DNA of 25,088 bases from Thermoplasmata archaeon. GTDB lineage: Archaea > Thermoplasmatota > Thermoplasmata > UBA184. Both the position numbers and the translations under genes were made by a program. Below the pieces are notes generated by a model, which made no database searches, had not been told where the DNA came from, and worked only from the letters and a program-made list of their open reading frames with translations. Location: NCBI GenBank assembly GCA_021826525.1, contig JAKAZU010000013.1, positions 1-25,088 on the forward strand, read 5' to 3'. Every line of letters starts with the position of its first letter. The first letter of the stretch is position 1. Below, piece after piece: positions 14,838 through 23,033 of this stretch.

Positions 14838-15445
14838 GATGGTACCTTGGTGCGGAGCACCCAGAGGTCGACGTCCAAGCGCACCTTCGCTCGGCGATGG
14901 TGCCCGAATACCCGGGGAAGCTCCCAGGGCACCGGTCGGCTCGCGTCGACGTGAGCAGCGTGCTCGACCGCAAGGCGTGCTATAAAGGTTCGGGACTCGG
15001 CCGAGGCGAACGCATAGACCGCGGAACCGGCGAGGGAGAACGCGCGGTCCCAGAACGGTCGGTCGGCGCCCCGGCGCTGGGCCCCGAACGGCGGATTCAT
15101 CACGACGGTGTCGGCCCGCACGTCGGTCGACCGCACGTCCTCGTGGCGAAGATCGATCTCGACACCGGCTTCGCGAGCCGCGGCTCGGGCGATCGCGAGC
15201 GGAGCGGCATCGATGTCGACGCCGACCACGGGCCGGGCGCCGAGTATCGCCGCTCCGATTGCGAGCCGTCCGGTCCCACAGCCGAGATCGAGGACCGATC
15301 GCCCCGCGAGGTCGCCCCGCGAGTGGGCCGTTTCGAGGAGCAGGGCCGCCGCCTCCGCGGGGGTCGCAACCTGCTCGAGCTCGGGGCGCGCCCGGTCGAA
15401 GGGCGGGACCCGCTCGAGCGCACGGACGAGCTCGGCGTGGCGCAT
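14834..15445 (-). CDS. METTL5-like N6-adenine RNA methyltransferase
   Basis: This SAM-dependent methyltransferase has 203 residues, the usual length of the archaeal METTL5-type family. The SAM site is VLDLGCGTGRL (residues 51-61), an acidic VVGVDIDA strand follows, and the catalytic NPPFG motif is at 117-121. The N-terminal LEQVATPAEAAALLL block is also typical. Human METTL5 makes m6A in 18S rRNA; archaeal homologues are presumed rRNA methyltransferases, but the target here is inference. ATG 15445 fits the family N-terminus. It lies 32 nt from the tRNA-Leu 3' end and overlaps csl4 by ATGA, so tRNA, methyltransferase and exosome gene may share a transcript. Confidence 0.88.
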   Translation of the reverse strand: MRHAELVRALERVPPFDRARPELEQVATPAEAAALLLETAHSRGDLAGRSVLDLGCGTGRLAIGAAILGARPVVGVDIDAAPLAIARAAAREAGVEIDLRHEDVRSTDVRADTVVMNPPFGAQRRGADRPFWDRAFSLAGSAVYAFASAESRTFIARLAVEHAAHVDASRPVPWELPRVFGHHRRAKVRLDVDLWVLRTKVPS

Positions 15446-15452
15446 GCGCTAG

Positions 15453-15465
15453 GCTCCGCCGGAGC
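15453..15465. other. Small hairpin between tRNA-Leu and the methyltransferase gene
   Basis: GCTCC-GCC-GGAGC is a perfect 5-bp inverted repeat in the 32-nt spacer between the tRNA 3' end and the next start codon (- strand transcript). It could help separate the tRNA from the mRNA or be incidental. No T-run follows, so termination is not supported. Confidence 0.3.
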
Positions 15466-15477
15466 GTCGGAGGCGGA

Positions 15478-15598
15478 TGCGGGGAGCCGGATTCGAACCG
15501 GCGTACGCCTTCGCGACAGGATCTCCGGTGCCAGGGACGCTCGGCGCGCCCACCGACGCTTTAAGTCCTGCGCCGTTGCCGGGCTTGGCTATCCCCGC
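15478..15598 (-). tRNA. tRNA-Leu(UAA) with intron
   Basis: The - strand folds into a class II tRNA. It has a perfect 7-bp acceptor stem (GCGGGGA with TCCCCGC), discriminator A, a GCC/GGC D stem, anticodon stem CAGGA/TCCTG, a variable arm with CGC/GCG and a T arm GCCGG-TTCGAAT-CCGGC. The anticodon loop CTTAAAA carries UAA at its centre, reading leucine UUA. The mature form is 84 nt once 37 nt at 15523-15559 are removed. CCA is not encoded. The gene starts 20 nt after the PRC-barrel stop and no TATA box is visible in that gap, suggesting co-transcription. Confidence 0.93.
15523..15559 (-). other. tRNA-Leu intron (37 nt, canonical 37/38 position)
   Basis: These 37 nt separate anticodon-loop position 37 from 38 and must be removed to close the 7-nt loop. 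The ends pair as CGGTG/CACCG with flanking C-G and G-T matches, giving an intron hairpin next to the splice sites. The flanking helix is not a perfect bulge-helix-bulge by eye, so the splice boundaries could shift by one or two bases. The splicing endonuclease would cut it and RtcB (7816-9267) would join the exons. Confidence 0.8.
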
Positions 15599-15618
15599 GT
15601 CCGCGGAGCGACCGCCAC

Positions 15619-15921
15619 CTACTGGGCAGACGGCGCCTCGACCTCGGCGGCTGCCTTGGCGGGCCGGGCCGCGGCCTTCTTCAGCGAGACCCGACGGGGG
15701 AAGTACTTCAGCAGGACCACGTCGTTCACTGCGGAGACCCAGCGGTACGGCACATTGACCGGCCGAGGGTCCTCGACTAAAATCGGGCTGGCCTCGCTCA
15801 GGAACAGACCGTCGACCTTCGCGCTTTCGACGTCGACGACGACGTTGTCCACATCGCCCAAGAGTCGTCCGTCCGCGGTGTAGATCTGTCGCCCCAGAAG
15901 CTCGGTCGCCTCCACCAACAT
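15619..15921 (-). CDS. PRC-barrel domain protein
   Basis: The 100-residue product has one PRC-barrel domain (about residues 5-75): ELLGRQIYTADGRLLGDVDNVVVD, read in two pieces around GRLLG, is the typical opening, followed by the VPYRWVSAVNDVVLL strand pair that closes the barrel. The C-terminal 25 residues are an Ala/Lys/Pro tail. Small archaeal PRC-barrel proteins have been tied to RNA processing and, in haloarchaea, to cell division as SepF partners (CdpB); neither role can be assigned here. ATG 15921 fits the domain start. It lies 37 nt after the DNA ligase stop and 20 nt before the tRNA. Confidence 0.82.
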   Translation of the reverse strand: MLVEATELLGRQIYTADGRLLGDVDNVVVDVESAKVDGLFLSEASPILVEDPRPVNVPYRWVSAVNDVVLLKYFPRRVSLKKAAARPAKAAAEVEAPSAQ

Positions 15922-15927
15922 GGAATT

Positions 15928-15951
15928 ACCCGACGGCTCGATGAGCCGGGT
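15928..15951. other. Hairpin between DNA ligase and PRC-barrel genes
   Basis: CGGCTC-GAT-GAGCCG (15934-15948) is a perfect 6-bp stem, extendable by ACC/GGT across a 3-nt bulge. It fills most of the 37-nt spacer between the ligase stop and the PRC-barrel ATG. It may be a processing or attenuation structure; no T-run follows, so a terminator is not shown. Confidence 0.35.
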
Positions 15952-15958
15952 CGGCTTC

Positions 15959-17761
15959 TTATGTCTTGTGGCGCACGCGGCGCTCGGCGGCAGCGGCGCG
16001 AGCGCCGCTTCGGTCCTGCATCCGGTACATCTCGACCAACTCCGCGCTCGTCGTCGCTTGGGTCGCCGCCTTGTCCGTGCGGTAGCGTCCGGTGAATCTC
16101 GGGAACCGCAACGCCAGCCCGGCATCGGGGCGGATGGCTCCGATCCCCGCGCGGTGGACCGGGCTCACGGTCAGCTCTGCGCCCTTTACCTCGAGGACGA
16201 CGGACGGGCGGAACCACTGGTCCGGAGAAAGCCCCGTATCGACCTCGGGAGGAGCGTGATCGATCCGGAACGGTGCGAGCCGCTTCGGGAGCTCCGCGAG
16301 GGCCGAGTCATCGAAGCCGCTTCCGACCTTGCAGAAGGTCTCGAACCGATCCTTATCCGGTCGGTAGACGGCCAGGAGCAACGCTCCGTAGGCCCCCGCC
16401 CGGCGTCCCCGTCCGTAGAACGCGCCGACCACGACCCCGTCGATCGAGTCGGCGAGGTGCGTCACGTAGTCACGCTTGTACTTGATCCACCAGAAGCCGC
16501 GAGCTCCGGGGTGATAGCGACTTCCGTCGGCGAGGGACTTCGCCATGACCCCCTCCGCGCCTTGGCCGACGACCTCCTCGAAGTAATCATTGGCTTCCTC
16601 GACGCTCGAGACGATCTGCTCCTCGGCGATCCGGATGCGCTCGCTCGGCGTAACGAGCTTCTCGAGGATCGCGCGGCGCTCGGGAAATGGACGTTCGTAG
16701 ACGCTCTCTCTGCCGGCGAGCAGCACGTCGAAGGTGAACAGGACGACCGGGACCTCCTCGAGCGCCCGTTCAAGGTCGTGTTTGCGTCCGCGGCGCGTGG
16801 CCACGTCCTGGAACGGGCGGATCGCACCGGTCTTGCGGTCGAATGGAACGCACTCCCCCTCGAGGATCGCGGGCCGCTCGCGGATCGCCGAGGGAAGGGC
16901 TTTGGCGAGGTCCGGGAACTGAGGCCCGATCTCCTCGAGCCTTCGGGAGAAGAGCCGGACGCTCCCGTCCTTCGCGAGGTGCGCCTGGACCCTCAGGCCA
17001 TCGTACTTGTACTCGAAGGCAGCTTTGCCGTCCATCCTCTGGAGGAGCTCTTCGAGGCTCTTCGCGCGTTCCGCGAGCATCGGCCGGATCGGCCGGCCCA
17101 CCTCGAGATGGATGGACGCGAGGCTCGCGACCCCGCCGCTCGCCAACTTCTCCGCGATCAGGCCGAGGTCGCTGGTCAGGTTGAACGCGGCCTCGATCCG
17201 CTCCCGGGCGTCCTTCTCCTGCGAGGCGAACGCGGCCGCGAGCGCGTCCAGAATCGTCATCTCGCGAACACCGACTCTCAGGGTTCCCATGACAAATCGA
17301 ACGAGGTACTTTCCCTCGACCGGCGTCGCGCGTCGAAGGAGGTCGACGAGGATCTGGACCTTCGTCTCCTGGGACCCGGCCCCCGTGGCGCGCGCCATCC
17401 CGGTCAGCGCGTCGTAGACTTCGAGAAGTTCGAGCGGGCCCGTGTCCTCCAGGCGCCGGGTCGTGCGCAGGAGCTCGCCGGCCGTCGTGCCGAGATCCCC
17501 GCTCGTCCGCGTCCGCTCGCCGACGGTACCGGCCGATGTGCCGGTTGCCTCGGCGATCGCCTTGCGCGCGAGCGACTCGGCGACGCCGAGCTCGACCCCC
17601 TCGTATTCGGGACGGAGCGATCCCTGGGAGAGGTACAGCGCGCACGTCAGCTCGCGGCCCCGTAAGGGTCGCAGGAGATCGACCAAGATCGAACGCATCT
17701 CGAGGCGCTTCGTCGTGGCTTCGATCTTCTCGTAGACGTGCGCGAGCTCACGGTACTGCAC
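15959..17761 (-). CDS. lig: ATP-dependent DNA ligase (Lig1 type)
   Basis: This is the replicative DNA ligase that seals nicks between Okazaki fragments. The 600-residue protein has the three usual parts: an all-helical DNA-binding domain (about 1-215), the adenylation domain with the nucleotidyl motif EYKYDGLRVQAH (AMP-accepting Lys252) and ILEGECVPFD, VLFTFDVLL and EGVMAKSL motifs, then the OB domain after the WWIKYKRDY motif (from about 425). Length is normal for archaeal Lig1. The GTG start at 17761 overlaps the rpe 3' end by 14 nt and has GGGGGAG 5 nt upstream. The C-terminal Ala/Arg-rich tail (MQDRSGARAAAAERRVRH) is unremarkable. Confidence 0.96.
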   Translation of the reverse strand: MQYRELAHVYEKIEATTKRLEMRSILVDLLRPLRGRELTCALYLSQGSLRPEYEGVELGVAESLARKAIAEATGTSAGTVGERTRTSGDLGTTAGELLRTTRRLEDTGPLELLEVYDALTGMARATGAGSQETKVQILVDLLRRATPVEGKYLVRFVMGTLRVGVREMTILDALAAAFASQEKDARERIEAAFNLTSDLGLIAEKLASGGVASLASIHLEVGRPIRPMLAERAKSLEELLQRMDGKAAFEYKYDGLRVQAHLAKDGSVRLFSRRLEEIGPQFPDLAKALPSAIRERPAILEGECVPFDRKTGAIRPFQDVATRRGRKHDLERALEEVPVVLFTFDVLLAGRESVYERPFPERRAILEKLVTPSERIRIAEEQIVSSVEEANDYFEEVVGQGAEGVMAKSLADGSRYHPGARGFWWIKYKRDYVTHLADSIDGVVVGAFYGRGRRAGAYGALLLAVYRPDKDRFETFCKVGSGFDDSALAELPKRLAPFRIDHAPPEVDTGLSPDQWFRPSVVLEVKGAELTVSPVHRAGIGAIRPDAGLALRFPRFTGRYRTDKAATQATTSAELVEMYRMQDRSGARAAAAERRVRHKT

Positions 17762-18443
17762 GTTGGCTCCCCCGGACGAGCGCCGAGCGCAGCGAGCGGA
17801 GGTTGTCGGCGACCGTCCCCTGGCCGTAGACGCTGTTTCCGCATACGAAGAACGTCGCCCCGGCTCGGGCGGCAGGGACGGCGGTATCGGGAGTGATCCC
17901 TCCGTCGACCGATAGGTCCGCTCCCGGGTTCCGCCGATCGAGCTCGCGACGGGCTGCCTCGAGCTTCGGAAGCACCGTGGGAATGAACGCTTGGCCCGAA
18001 AAGCCCGGCTGAACGGTCATCACCAGCACCTGGTCGACCCGGTCGAGCACGGGGTCCGCGCGATCGAGCGGTGTGTCCGGTCGCAAGGCGATGCCCACTT
18101 CGGCTCCCAGGTCGCGCGCCGCGCGGACGATCTCCACCGGGCTCCCGGACGCCTCCACGTGGAAGACCAGTGTATCCCCCCCCGCCGAGCGGAAGGCCGA
18201 CAGGTAGCGGAGCGGCTCGGAGATCATCAGGTGGACGTCGAGCGGTAACCGGGTGCGCGCGCGCACGGCCTTCACGAGCGCCGGTCCGAAGGAGATATTC
18301 GGCACGAAATGCCCGTCCATCACATCGAGGTGAAAGGCATCCGCCCCACCCCTCTCCGCTTCTCGGATCGCCGTAGCCAGGTCGGCGAAATCCGCGCTCA
18401 GGAGTGAGGGAGCGAGCCGGAGCGGTCGTCGCGAAGTGCCCAC
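17748..18443 (-). CDS. rpe: Ribulose-phosphate 3-epimerase
   Basis: Rpe interconverts ribulose 5-phosphate and xylulose 5-phosphate in pentose metabolism. The 231-residue TIM barrel shows APSLLSADFADL, the metal/catalytic HLDVMDGHFVPN (residues 38-49), DVHLMISEP, VMTVQPGFSGQAF and SVDGGITPDT, plus a C-terminal GNSVYG phosphate site. GTG 18443 is the only start ahead of the conserved APSLLSA block and sits just downstream of a TATA box. Its product, ribulose 5-phosphate, is also the RibB substrate. It is the first gene of the block leading into DNA ligase. Confidence 0.95.
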   Translation of the reverse strand: MGTSRRPLRLAPSLLSADFADLATAIREAERGGADAFHLDVMDGHFVPNISFGPALVKAVRARTRLPLDVHLMISEPLRYLSAFRSAGGDTLVFHVEASGSPVEIVRAARDLGAEVGIALRPDTPLDRADPVLDRVDQVLVMTVQPGFSGQAFIPTVLPKLEAARRELDRRNPGADLSVDGGITPDTAVPAARAGATFFVCGNSVYGQGTVADNLRSLRSALVRGSQRAVP

Positions 18444-18461
18444 GCGCGGCCGAACGCGCCG

Positions 18462-18470
18462 GTATATTTG
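18462..18470 (-). promoter_or_regulatory. TATA box for the rpe-ligase operon
   Basis: On the - strand this reads CAAATATAC, a strong TATA-like element in GC-rich surroundings, centred about 23 nt before the rpe GTG at 18443. Transcription from here would give a leaderless or nearly leaderless rpe mRNA that could continue through ligase, PRC-barrel and tRNA-Leu. Confidence 0.6.
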
Positions 18471-18485
18471 GAGGCTCGCTCGGAG

Positions 18486-18971
18486 CTACAGGAATTCGTC
18501 CGGAGTCGGTCCGCCCTCCGAGTCCGGCCGCCGTCCGTGGACGCGGATGTAGTCGGCCTCCGGCGTCCATCGTCCGACCTCGACCGGGCGGTACCACGTG
18601 CGCCGGAACGGGACGCGCCGTCGGGTCGAGGGCGGCGGGGGCCGGGTCCAGAGGTAACGATACAACAGGAACTCCACGTAGACGGCGGCGGCCAGCGAGA
18701 GTCCCAACCCGAGGTAGTTTCCCCAGACGAGCCACTGGACCACGAGGAGGCTGTCCGCGATCAGGAGGCCGATCGCGAGCCACCACTTGATCGCGTCGTA
18801 GTAGACCCACTCGCGCCAGCTCGGGCCGGCCGCGAGGAGCGCGAGCCGCTTTTCCTCCGCAACGCGATCGAGGCGTTCCTGGAGCGCGTACTTGTCCTGC
18901 AGATCGTCGTCCTTCGAACGCTTGCGGTCCGGAGGGGGTGAGACCAGCGTGGGCGACGGCGAGGACGCCAT
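18486..18971 (-). CDS. Conserved-looking two-helix membrane protein, function unknown
   Basis: The 161-residue product has a Pro/Ser-rich start, a charged helix with coiled-coil character (about 18-46, DKYALQERLDRVAEEKR), then two hydrophobic segments (about 62-83 and 86-107) with a short turn between them. A basic, Trp/Tyr/Pro-containing tail of about 50 residues follows. Both ends are charged and probably cytoplasmic. No catalytic or metal motif is visible and I do not recognise the family. It starts 21 nt after the oppF stop on the same strand, so it is probably part of the opp transcript. It ends just before the rpe promoter. Confidence 0.7.
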   Translation of the reverse strand: MASSPSPTLVSPPPDRKRSKDDDLQDKYALQERLDRVAEEKRLALLAAGPSWREWVYYDAIKWWLAIGLLIADSLLVVQWLVWGNYLGLGLSLAAAVYVEFLLYRYLWTRPPPPSTRRRVPFRRTWYRPVEVGRWTPEADYIRVHGRRPDSEGGPTPDEFL

Positions 18972-18992
18972 GGTCCCGGTACCGACGCCTCC

Positions 18993-20231
18993 CTACGAGG
19001 CCACCCTGCCCGGGTCGGACTCGGAAGCGAGCGGTGCTTCCGTTGATTTCATGCTCAAAGGTCGGTCCGGGAGCGAACCCGTCGAGGTCCCGTCTCCGAT
19101 GGGGGTCGGGTAGAGGTGGCAGGCGACGAAATGGCCCGCCCGCACCTCCAAGAGCTTCGGCTCGACCTTCGAGCAAATCGGCATCACCATGGGGCACCGG
19201 GTGTGGAACCGGCATCCGCTGGGTGGCGCCGCCGGGCTCGGCACGTCGCCCGACAGTACGATTCGCTCGCGCTTGAGTTCTGGGTCCGGGATCGGGATCG
19301 CGGAGAGGAGCGCTTGGGTGTAGGGGTGTAGCGGGCGCTGGAACAACGGTTCCGTGTCCGCGCGCTCGACCACCTCGCCGAGGTACATCACGACTACCCG
19401 GTGGCTGATCGACCGTACGACGGAGAGGTGGTGAGAGATGAAGAGGTAGCTGAGGCGCTGCTCGCGCTGCAGGTGTCGCAGGATGTTGAGGATCTGGGCT
19501 TGCACGCTCACGTCGAGCGCGCTGGTCGGTTCGTCGAGCACGATGAACTCGGGCCGGAGCGCGAGCGCCCGCGCGATGCAGATACGCTGGCGCTGCCCGC
19601 CCGAGAACTCGTGCGGGAACCGATAGAGGTGCTCGGTGTTCAGCCCGACCTCGCGCAGGAGCTCGGCCGCGCGCTCTAGCCGCTGCGCGCGATTCCCCAG
19701 ATGATGGATCTCGAGCGGCTCGCCGAGGATGTCCTTGACCATCATGCGGGGGCTCAGAGAGCTGAAGGGGTCCTGAAAGACGATCTGGAGCTTGCTGCGT
19801 AGCTCTTGGACCGAGCGCAGGCTGCGCCGATAGATGGAATACTGCTGGGCGAACTTATCGAGCTCGTTGAGGGTCGAGCGAAGCTCTGGGCCCTGCCCCT
19901 TCGACGCTTCGTCCGTCGCGAGAGCCTCGAGCGTTCCGTAGAGCGCATCGATCCGCGCCAACGCCTCCGGCGGAGGTCGATAGAACGCATGACCGGACGT
20001 CGGATCGATGAGGCGCAGCAGCAACCGGCCGACGGTCGTCTTACCGCAACCCGACTCCCCGACGAGGCCGACGGTCTCTCCCTCGCGAACATCGAAGCTG
20101 ACACCGTCGACCGCGTGCACGTCCCCGACATGCGACGAGAAGACCCCTCCGCGGATCGGGAAGAGCTTGCGGAGGTTCCTTGCGGCAAGCACCACCGAGA
20201 CGGCGCTTGTGTCCGTACCGTTCGCTCCCAC
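18993..20231 (-). CDS. oppF: Oligopeptide/dipeptide ABC transporter ATPase OppF/DppF
   Basis: This is one of two ATPases of a peptide-type importer, acting at the cytoplasmic face of the OppB/OppC channel. The 412-residue product has Walker [10 protein letters not shown] (58-66), Q-loop [12 protein letters not shown] (Gln153), signature FSGGQRQRI (from 209), Walker B VLDEP (231-235), H-loop SHH and the C-terminal peptide-transporter extension with CRFHTRC...C...C. That extension can hold a 4Fe-4S cluster in some relatives. The gap between Walker A and Q-loop is longer than usual: about 65 extra residues (roughly 81-146), predicted helical. The GTG start lies 9 nt after the oppD stop. Confidence 0.93.
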   Translation of the reverse strand: MGANGTDTSAVSVVLAARNLRKLFPIRGGVFSSHVGDVHAVDGVSFDVREGETVGLVGESGCGKTTVGRLLLRLIDPTSGHAFYRPPPEALARIDALYGTLEALATDEASKGQGPELRSTLNELDKFAQQYSIYRRSLRSVQELRSKLQIVFQDPFSSLSPRMMVKDILGEPLEIHHLGNRAQRLERAAELLREVGLNTEHLYRFPHEFSGGQRQRICIARALALRPEFIVLDEPTSALDVSVQAQILNILRHLQREQRLSYLFISHHLSVVRSISHRVVVMYLGEVVERADTEPLFQRPLHPYTQALLSAIPIPDPELKRERIVLSGDVPSPAAPPSGCRFHTRCPMVMPICSKVEPKLLEVRAGHFVACHLYPTPIGDGTSTGSLPDRPLSMKSTEAPLASESDPGRVAS

Positions 20232-20240
20232 GCGAACTAC

Positions 20241-21860
20241 CTACTCGGTGGCCACTGGTCCCTTGTATAAATAACAAGCCACTGTGTGACCCGGACCCTC
20301 GTTCGTTATCGGCGGTTCCTGCTGCGAACAGATCGGCATCGCATACGCGCACCGAGGATGGAATCGGCAGCCGGTCGGCGGTCGAAGGAGGTTCGGGACC
20401 GAACCAGGGATCGACGCCAGCTCCTTCTCCGGCCGCTCGAGGTGCGGGATCGAAGCCAACAATCCCTGGGAGTACGGGTGCAGCGGCCGTCTGAACAGTT
20501 CGCGGACCGGGGCCGACTCGACGATCCGGCCTGCATACATCACGTTCACCCGATCGGCGACCTCTGCGATGACCGCGAGGTCGTGCGTGATCAGGACGAT
20601 CGCGGTCCCGACGCGCTCCTTGAGATTTCTCATGAGCGCGAGAATCTGCGCTTGGATCGTCACGTCGAGGGCGGTAGTCGGTTCGTCCGCGATCAGCACG
20701 TCGGGATCCGTCGAAAGCGCCATCGCGATCATCACGCGCTGCAGCATCCCTCCGGACAATTCGTGGGGGTAGCCCCGGGCGATCTGCACCGGGCTCGCGA
20801 TCGACACGCCTTCGAGCAGGCTCACCGTTCTCCAGAAGGTCTCGCGGTCCAGGGGGTGACGGACCCGAGACCGGATCCCCCATATCCTGTAGTAGAAGTG
20901 CGACAGGCGCTCACGACGGCGCGAGTTGTTCACCGCGATGCGGGCCATCGTCTCGCGCTGACCGACCTCCATCTCGTGCATCGAGATGGCCCGCTGCCGT
21001 TCTTCGGTCTCCATCAGGCGACGCCGGTGGAGGAGGTAGCGACGCTGTCCCGGGCTCAGGCGGCGGCGCGCGACGATGGCGTGAATCTCCTTCGCAGCCT
21101 GCTCCGGAGCGAGGTTCATCGGCCGCAGCTCGTGATACAGTTCGTAGCCGAGCGTCGGGAGGTGGGCCGCATCGCCCACGGCGGTGCACGCCGCTCGGAG
21201 GCGAGAAGGCTCGTCGTTCGCGACGACCTGGGCGAGAGCCTCGCAGGCCGCCTCCACGGCGGGCTCGTCCAGCGTCGCACCCAGCATCCCGTCGACGACT
21301 TCGATTCCCCGATGGAGGAGAAGCGACTCCGAGATCTGGTTCGAGATCGAGAAGATGGGGTTCATCGCTTGTGACGGTTCTTGGAAGATCATCGCGATAC
21401 GTCGTCCCCGCACCGCGCCCATCCGGTCGTTCGCCTGCTTGATACGACGGAACGAGCGACGGACCCGCACTCGATCCGTCTTCGGGTCGCGTCGGAACTT
21501 CGCTTCTTCCTCGAGCCCCCACAGAAGGTTCGCGGACCCGAGTCGCACGCTCCCCGAAACGATCCGGCCCGGGGGATCGGCGATCAGACGCGTGATGGAA
21601 AACGCCGTGACGCTCTTTCCGCAGCCCGTCTCTCCTACGAGCCCGGTGGTCTCGCCTCGGCGGACCTTCAGGTTGACCCCGTCCAGGGCGCGGACAATCC
21701 CGTCGTAGGTGAAGAAGTAGGTCCTCAAATCGCGGACCTCGAGGATGACCTGAGGATCGCGTGAAGCGCTGGTGGGGGCAGAAGCGGTCGATAGCGGAGC
21801 TGCCGGCGGTATCTCCCCTACCGACATCTCAATCGCGGTCGGTTCGACTCTCGCGCTCAT
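20241..21860 (-). CDS. oppD: Oligopeptide/dipeptide ABC transporter ATPase OppD/DppD with large insertion
   Basis: This is the second importer ATPase. It is 539 residues long where OppD proteins are usually about 320-350. Order: N-terminal Ser/Ala/Pro tail (1-36), Walker A GETGCGKS (76-83), Q-loop [11 protein letters not shown] (Gln160), signature LSGGMLQRV (from 368), Walker [13 protein letters not shown]-loop ITHD and the C-terminal extension with CRFHPRC...C...C. All catalytic motifs are intact. About 208 residues separate Q-loop and signature, against roughly 60-70 normally. A smaller Arg/Lys-rich extra piece (about 117-148) precedes the Q-loop. ATG 21860 follows the oppC stop by 10 nt with GGTGAGGA upstream. 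Confidence 0.93.
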   Translation of the reverse strand: MSARVEPTAIEMSVGEIPPAAPLSTASAPTSASRDPQVILEVRDLRTYFFTYDGIVRALDGVNLKVRRGETTGLVGETGCGKSVTAFSITRLIADPPGRIVSGSVRLGSANLLWGLEEEAKFRRDPKTDRVRVRRSFRRIKQANDRMGAVRGRRIAMIFQEPSQAMNPIFSISNQISESLLLHRGIEVVDGMLGATLDEPAVEAACEALAQVVANDEPSRLRAACTAVGDAAHLPTLGYELYHELRPMNLAPEQAAKEIHAIVARRRLSPGQRRYLLHRRRLMETEERQRAISMHEMEVGQRETMARIAVNNSRRRERLSHFYYRIWGIRSRVRHPLDRETFWRTVSLLEGVSIASPVQIARGYPHELSGGMLQRVMIAMALSTDPDVLIADEPTTALDVTIQAQILALMRNLKERVGTAIVLITHDLAVIAEVADRVNVMYAGRIVESAPVRELFRRPLHPYSQGLLASIPHLERPEKELASIPGSVPNLLRPPTGCRFHPRCAYAMPICSQQEPPITNEGPGHTVACYLYKGPVATE

Positions 21861-21870
21861 CGTTGCGTCC

Positions 21871-23025
21871 TCACCGGCGCATCCTCGGGTCCAGCGCGTC
21901 GCGCACCCCGTCGGAGAACAGGTTGACGCTGATCGCGAACAGGAAGATCACGATGCCCGGGAAGAAGAGCTGCCACCACGGGATCGTGCACAGTCCGATC
22001 ACGCAGTCGTCGAATATGCCGGTAATCAGGAACGGGTTGACCGCATTCGCGGCCATATCGCCCCACTCGGGGAAGTAGACCGTTGGGAACAGCTTGAACC
22101 CCAGGAAGATCAGCGTTCCAATCAGCAGCGGTATGGTTCCGACGTCCAGGGACATCTGAACGAACACCGGGTACACGCTGTTCGGGACGATGTGGCGTAA
22201 GATGATCCGACCCCGTTTCGCCCCGGAAGCCCGGGCCGCCTCGACGTACTTCTGCTCGCGGACCACGAGCACCTGACCACGCACGATACGGGTATACGTG
22301 GGCCACCAGACGGCCATCAGCGCGACGATTAAAATGTAGATGCTCAGGTACGACGCCGAGATGACGGAACCTAAGTCCGTCGAGACGACCGCGACGACGA
22401 TGATAACCCACAAGATGAATGGAATCGAGAGGAAGATGTCGGTGAGACGCATGATCGTCTCGTCGACGAGCCCGCCCATGTAACCGGAGACCGCACCCAA
22501 GAGCAAGCCGATCAGGGCCCCTCCCGCCACGACGCTGAGGGAGATGAACAGCGACCAATCGGTACCGCGCAACAGGCCATCGAAGATGTTGTAGAAGTAC
22601 GGGGTTCCCCCGTCGGTCGTGCTGAGCGAACCGAACGGCAACGGTCCTAACGATAACGTAGAAAGCGAAATCGTCGGGGCCACGAACGCGGGGAAGCCAT
22701 TGGGCGTCGCGTAGCAGTTCGGTCCGGGAGGTGCGGCGGGAGGAGTGTACGTGCACACCTCGTTCGCGCAGGAAACGGTGCCTCCGCTCGTGCCGCAATA
22801 GAGCGTGAGCGCGTTCCAGGGGACCGGGGTCGCGATGGCATAGACTGCCACGATCACGAAGGCGAGGATGATTCCGAGGCCCACCATCGCGAGCGTGTTT
22901 CGACGGAAGAAGTACCATGTGCGTTTGTACTCGTTCCACACCGGATGCCCCCGTCGGGACGCGCCCGTGATGGGGGCTGCGGGTACCGGCGCGGAGTTCG
23001 TCGGAATCGTAGCGGTGGCCGGCAC
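21871..23025 (-). CDS. oppC: Oligopeptide/dipeptide ABC transporter permease OppC/DppC
   Basis: This is the second membrane channel half. The 384-residue protein has the N-terminal OppC domain (WYFFRRNTLAMVGL) with helix 1 at about 45-66, then a long outward loop (about 67-150) and five further helices. The coupling-helix motif EAARASGAKRGRIILRHIVPNS contacts the ATPase, and the end reads DGVRDALDPRMRR, the standard family terminus. The outward loop is expanded and carries four cysteines (77, 86, 91, 104); a second outward loop has CVIGLC. The GTG start follows oppB by 8 nt and uses GGGGTGA upstream. Length exceeds the usual ~300 because of the loops. Confidence 0.94.
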   Translation of the reverse strand: MPATATIPTNSAPVPAAPITGASRRGHPVWNEYKRTWYFFRRNTLAMVGLGIILAFVIVAVYAIATPVPWNALTLYCGTSGGTVSCANEVCTYTPPAAPPGPNCYATPNGFPAFVAPTISLSTLSLGPLPFGSLSTTDGGTPYFYNIFDGLLRGTDWSLFISLSVVAGGALIGLLLGAVSGYMGGLVDETIMRLTDIFLSIPFILWVIIVVAVVSTDLGSVISASYLSIYILIVALMAVWWPTYTRIVRGQVLVVREQKYVEAARASGAKRGRIILRHIVPNSVYPVFVQMSLDVGTIPLLIGTLIFLGFKLFPTVYFPEWGDMAANAVNPFLITGIFDDCVIGLCTIPWWQLFFPGIVIFLFAISVNLFSDGVRDALDPRMRR

Positions 23026-23033
23026 GAGTCAAG

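Noticed and set aside
14260..14973. In-frame upstream extension of the SHMT gene to 651 residues.
   Set aside because: It overlaps csl4 and the methyltransferase gene in another frame; SHMT length and motifs fit the GTG at 14259.
15920..17665. Open frame of 581 codons on the + strand antisense to DNA ligase.
   Set aside because: It is a shadow of the ligase gene with no domain pattern; ligase motifs on the - strand are complete.
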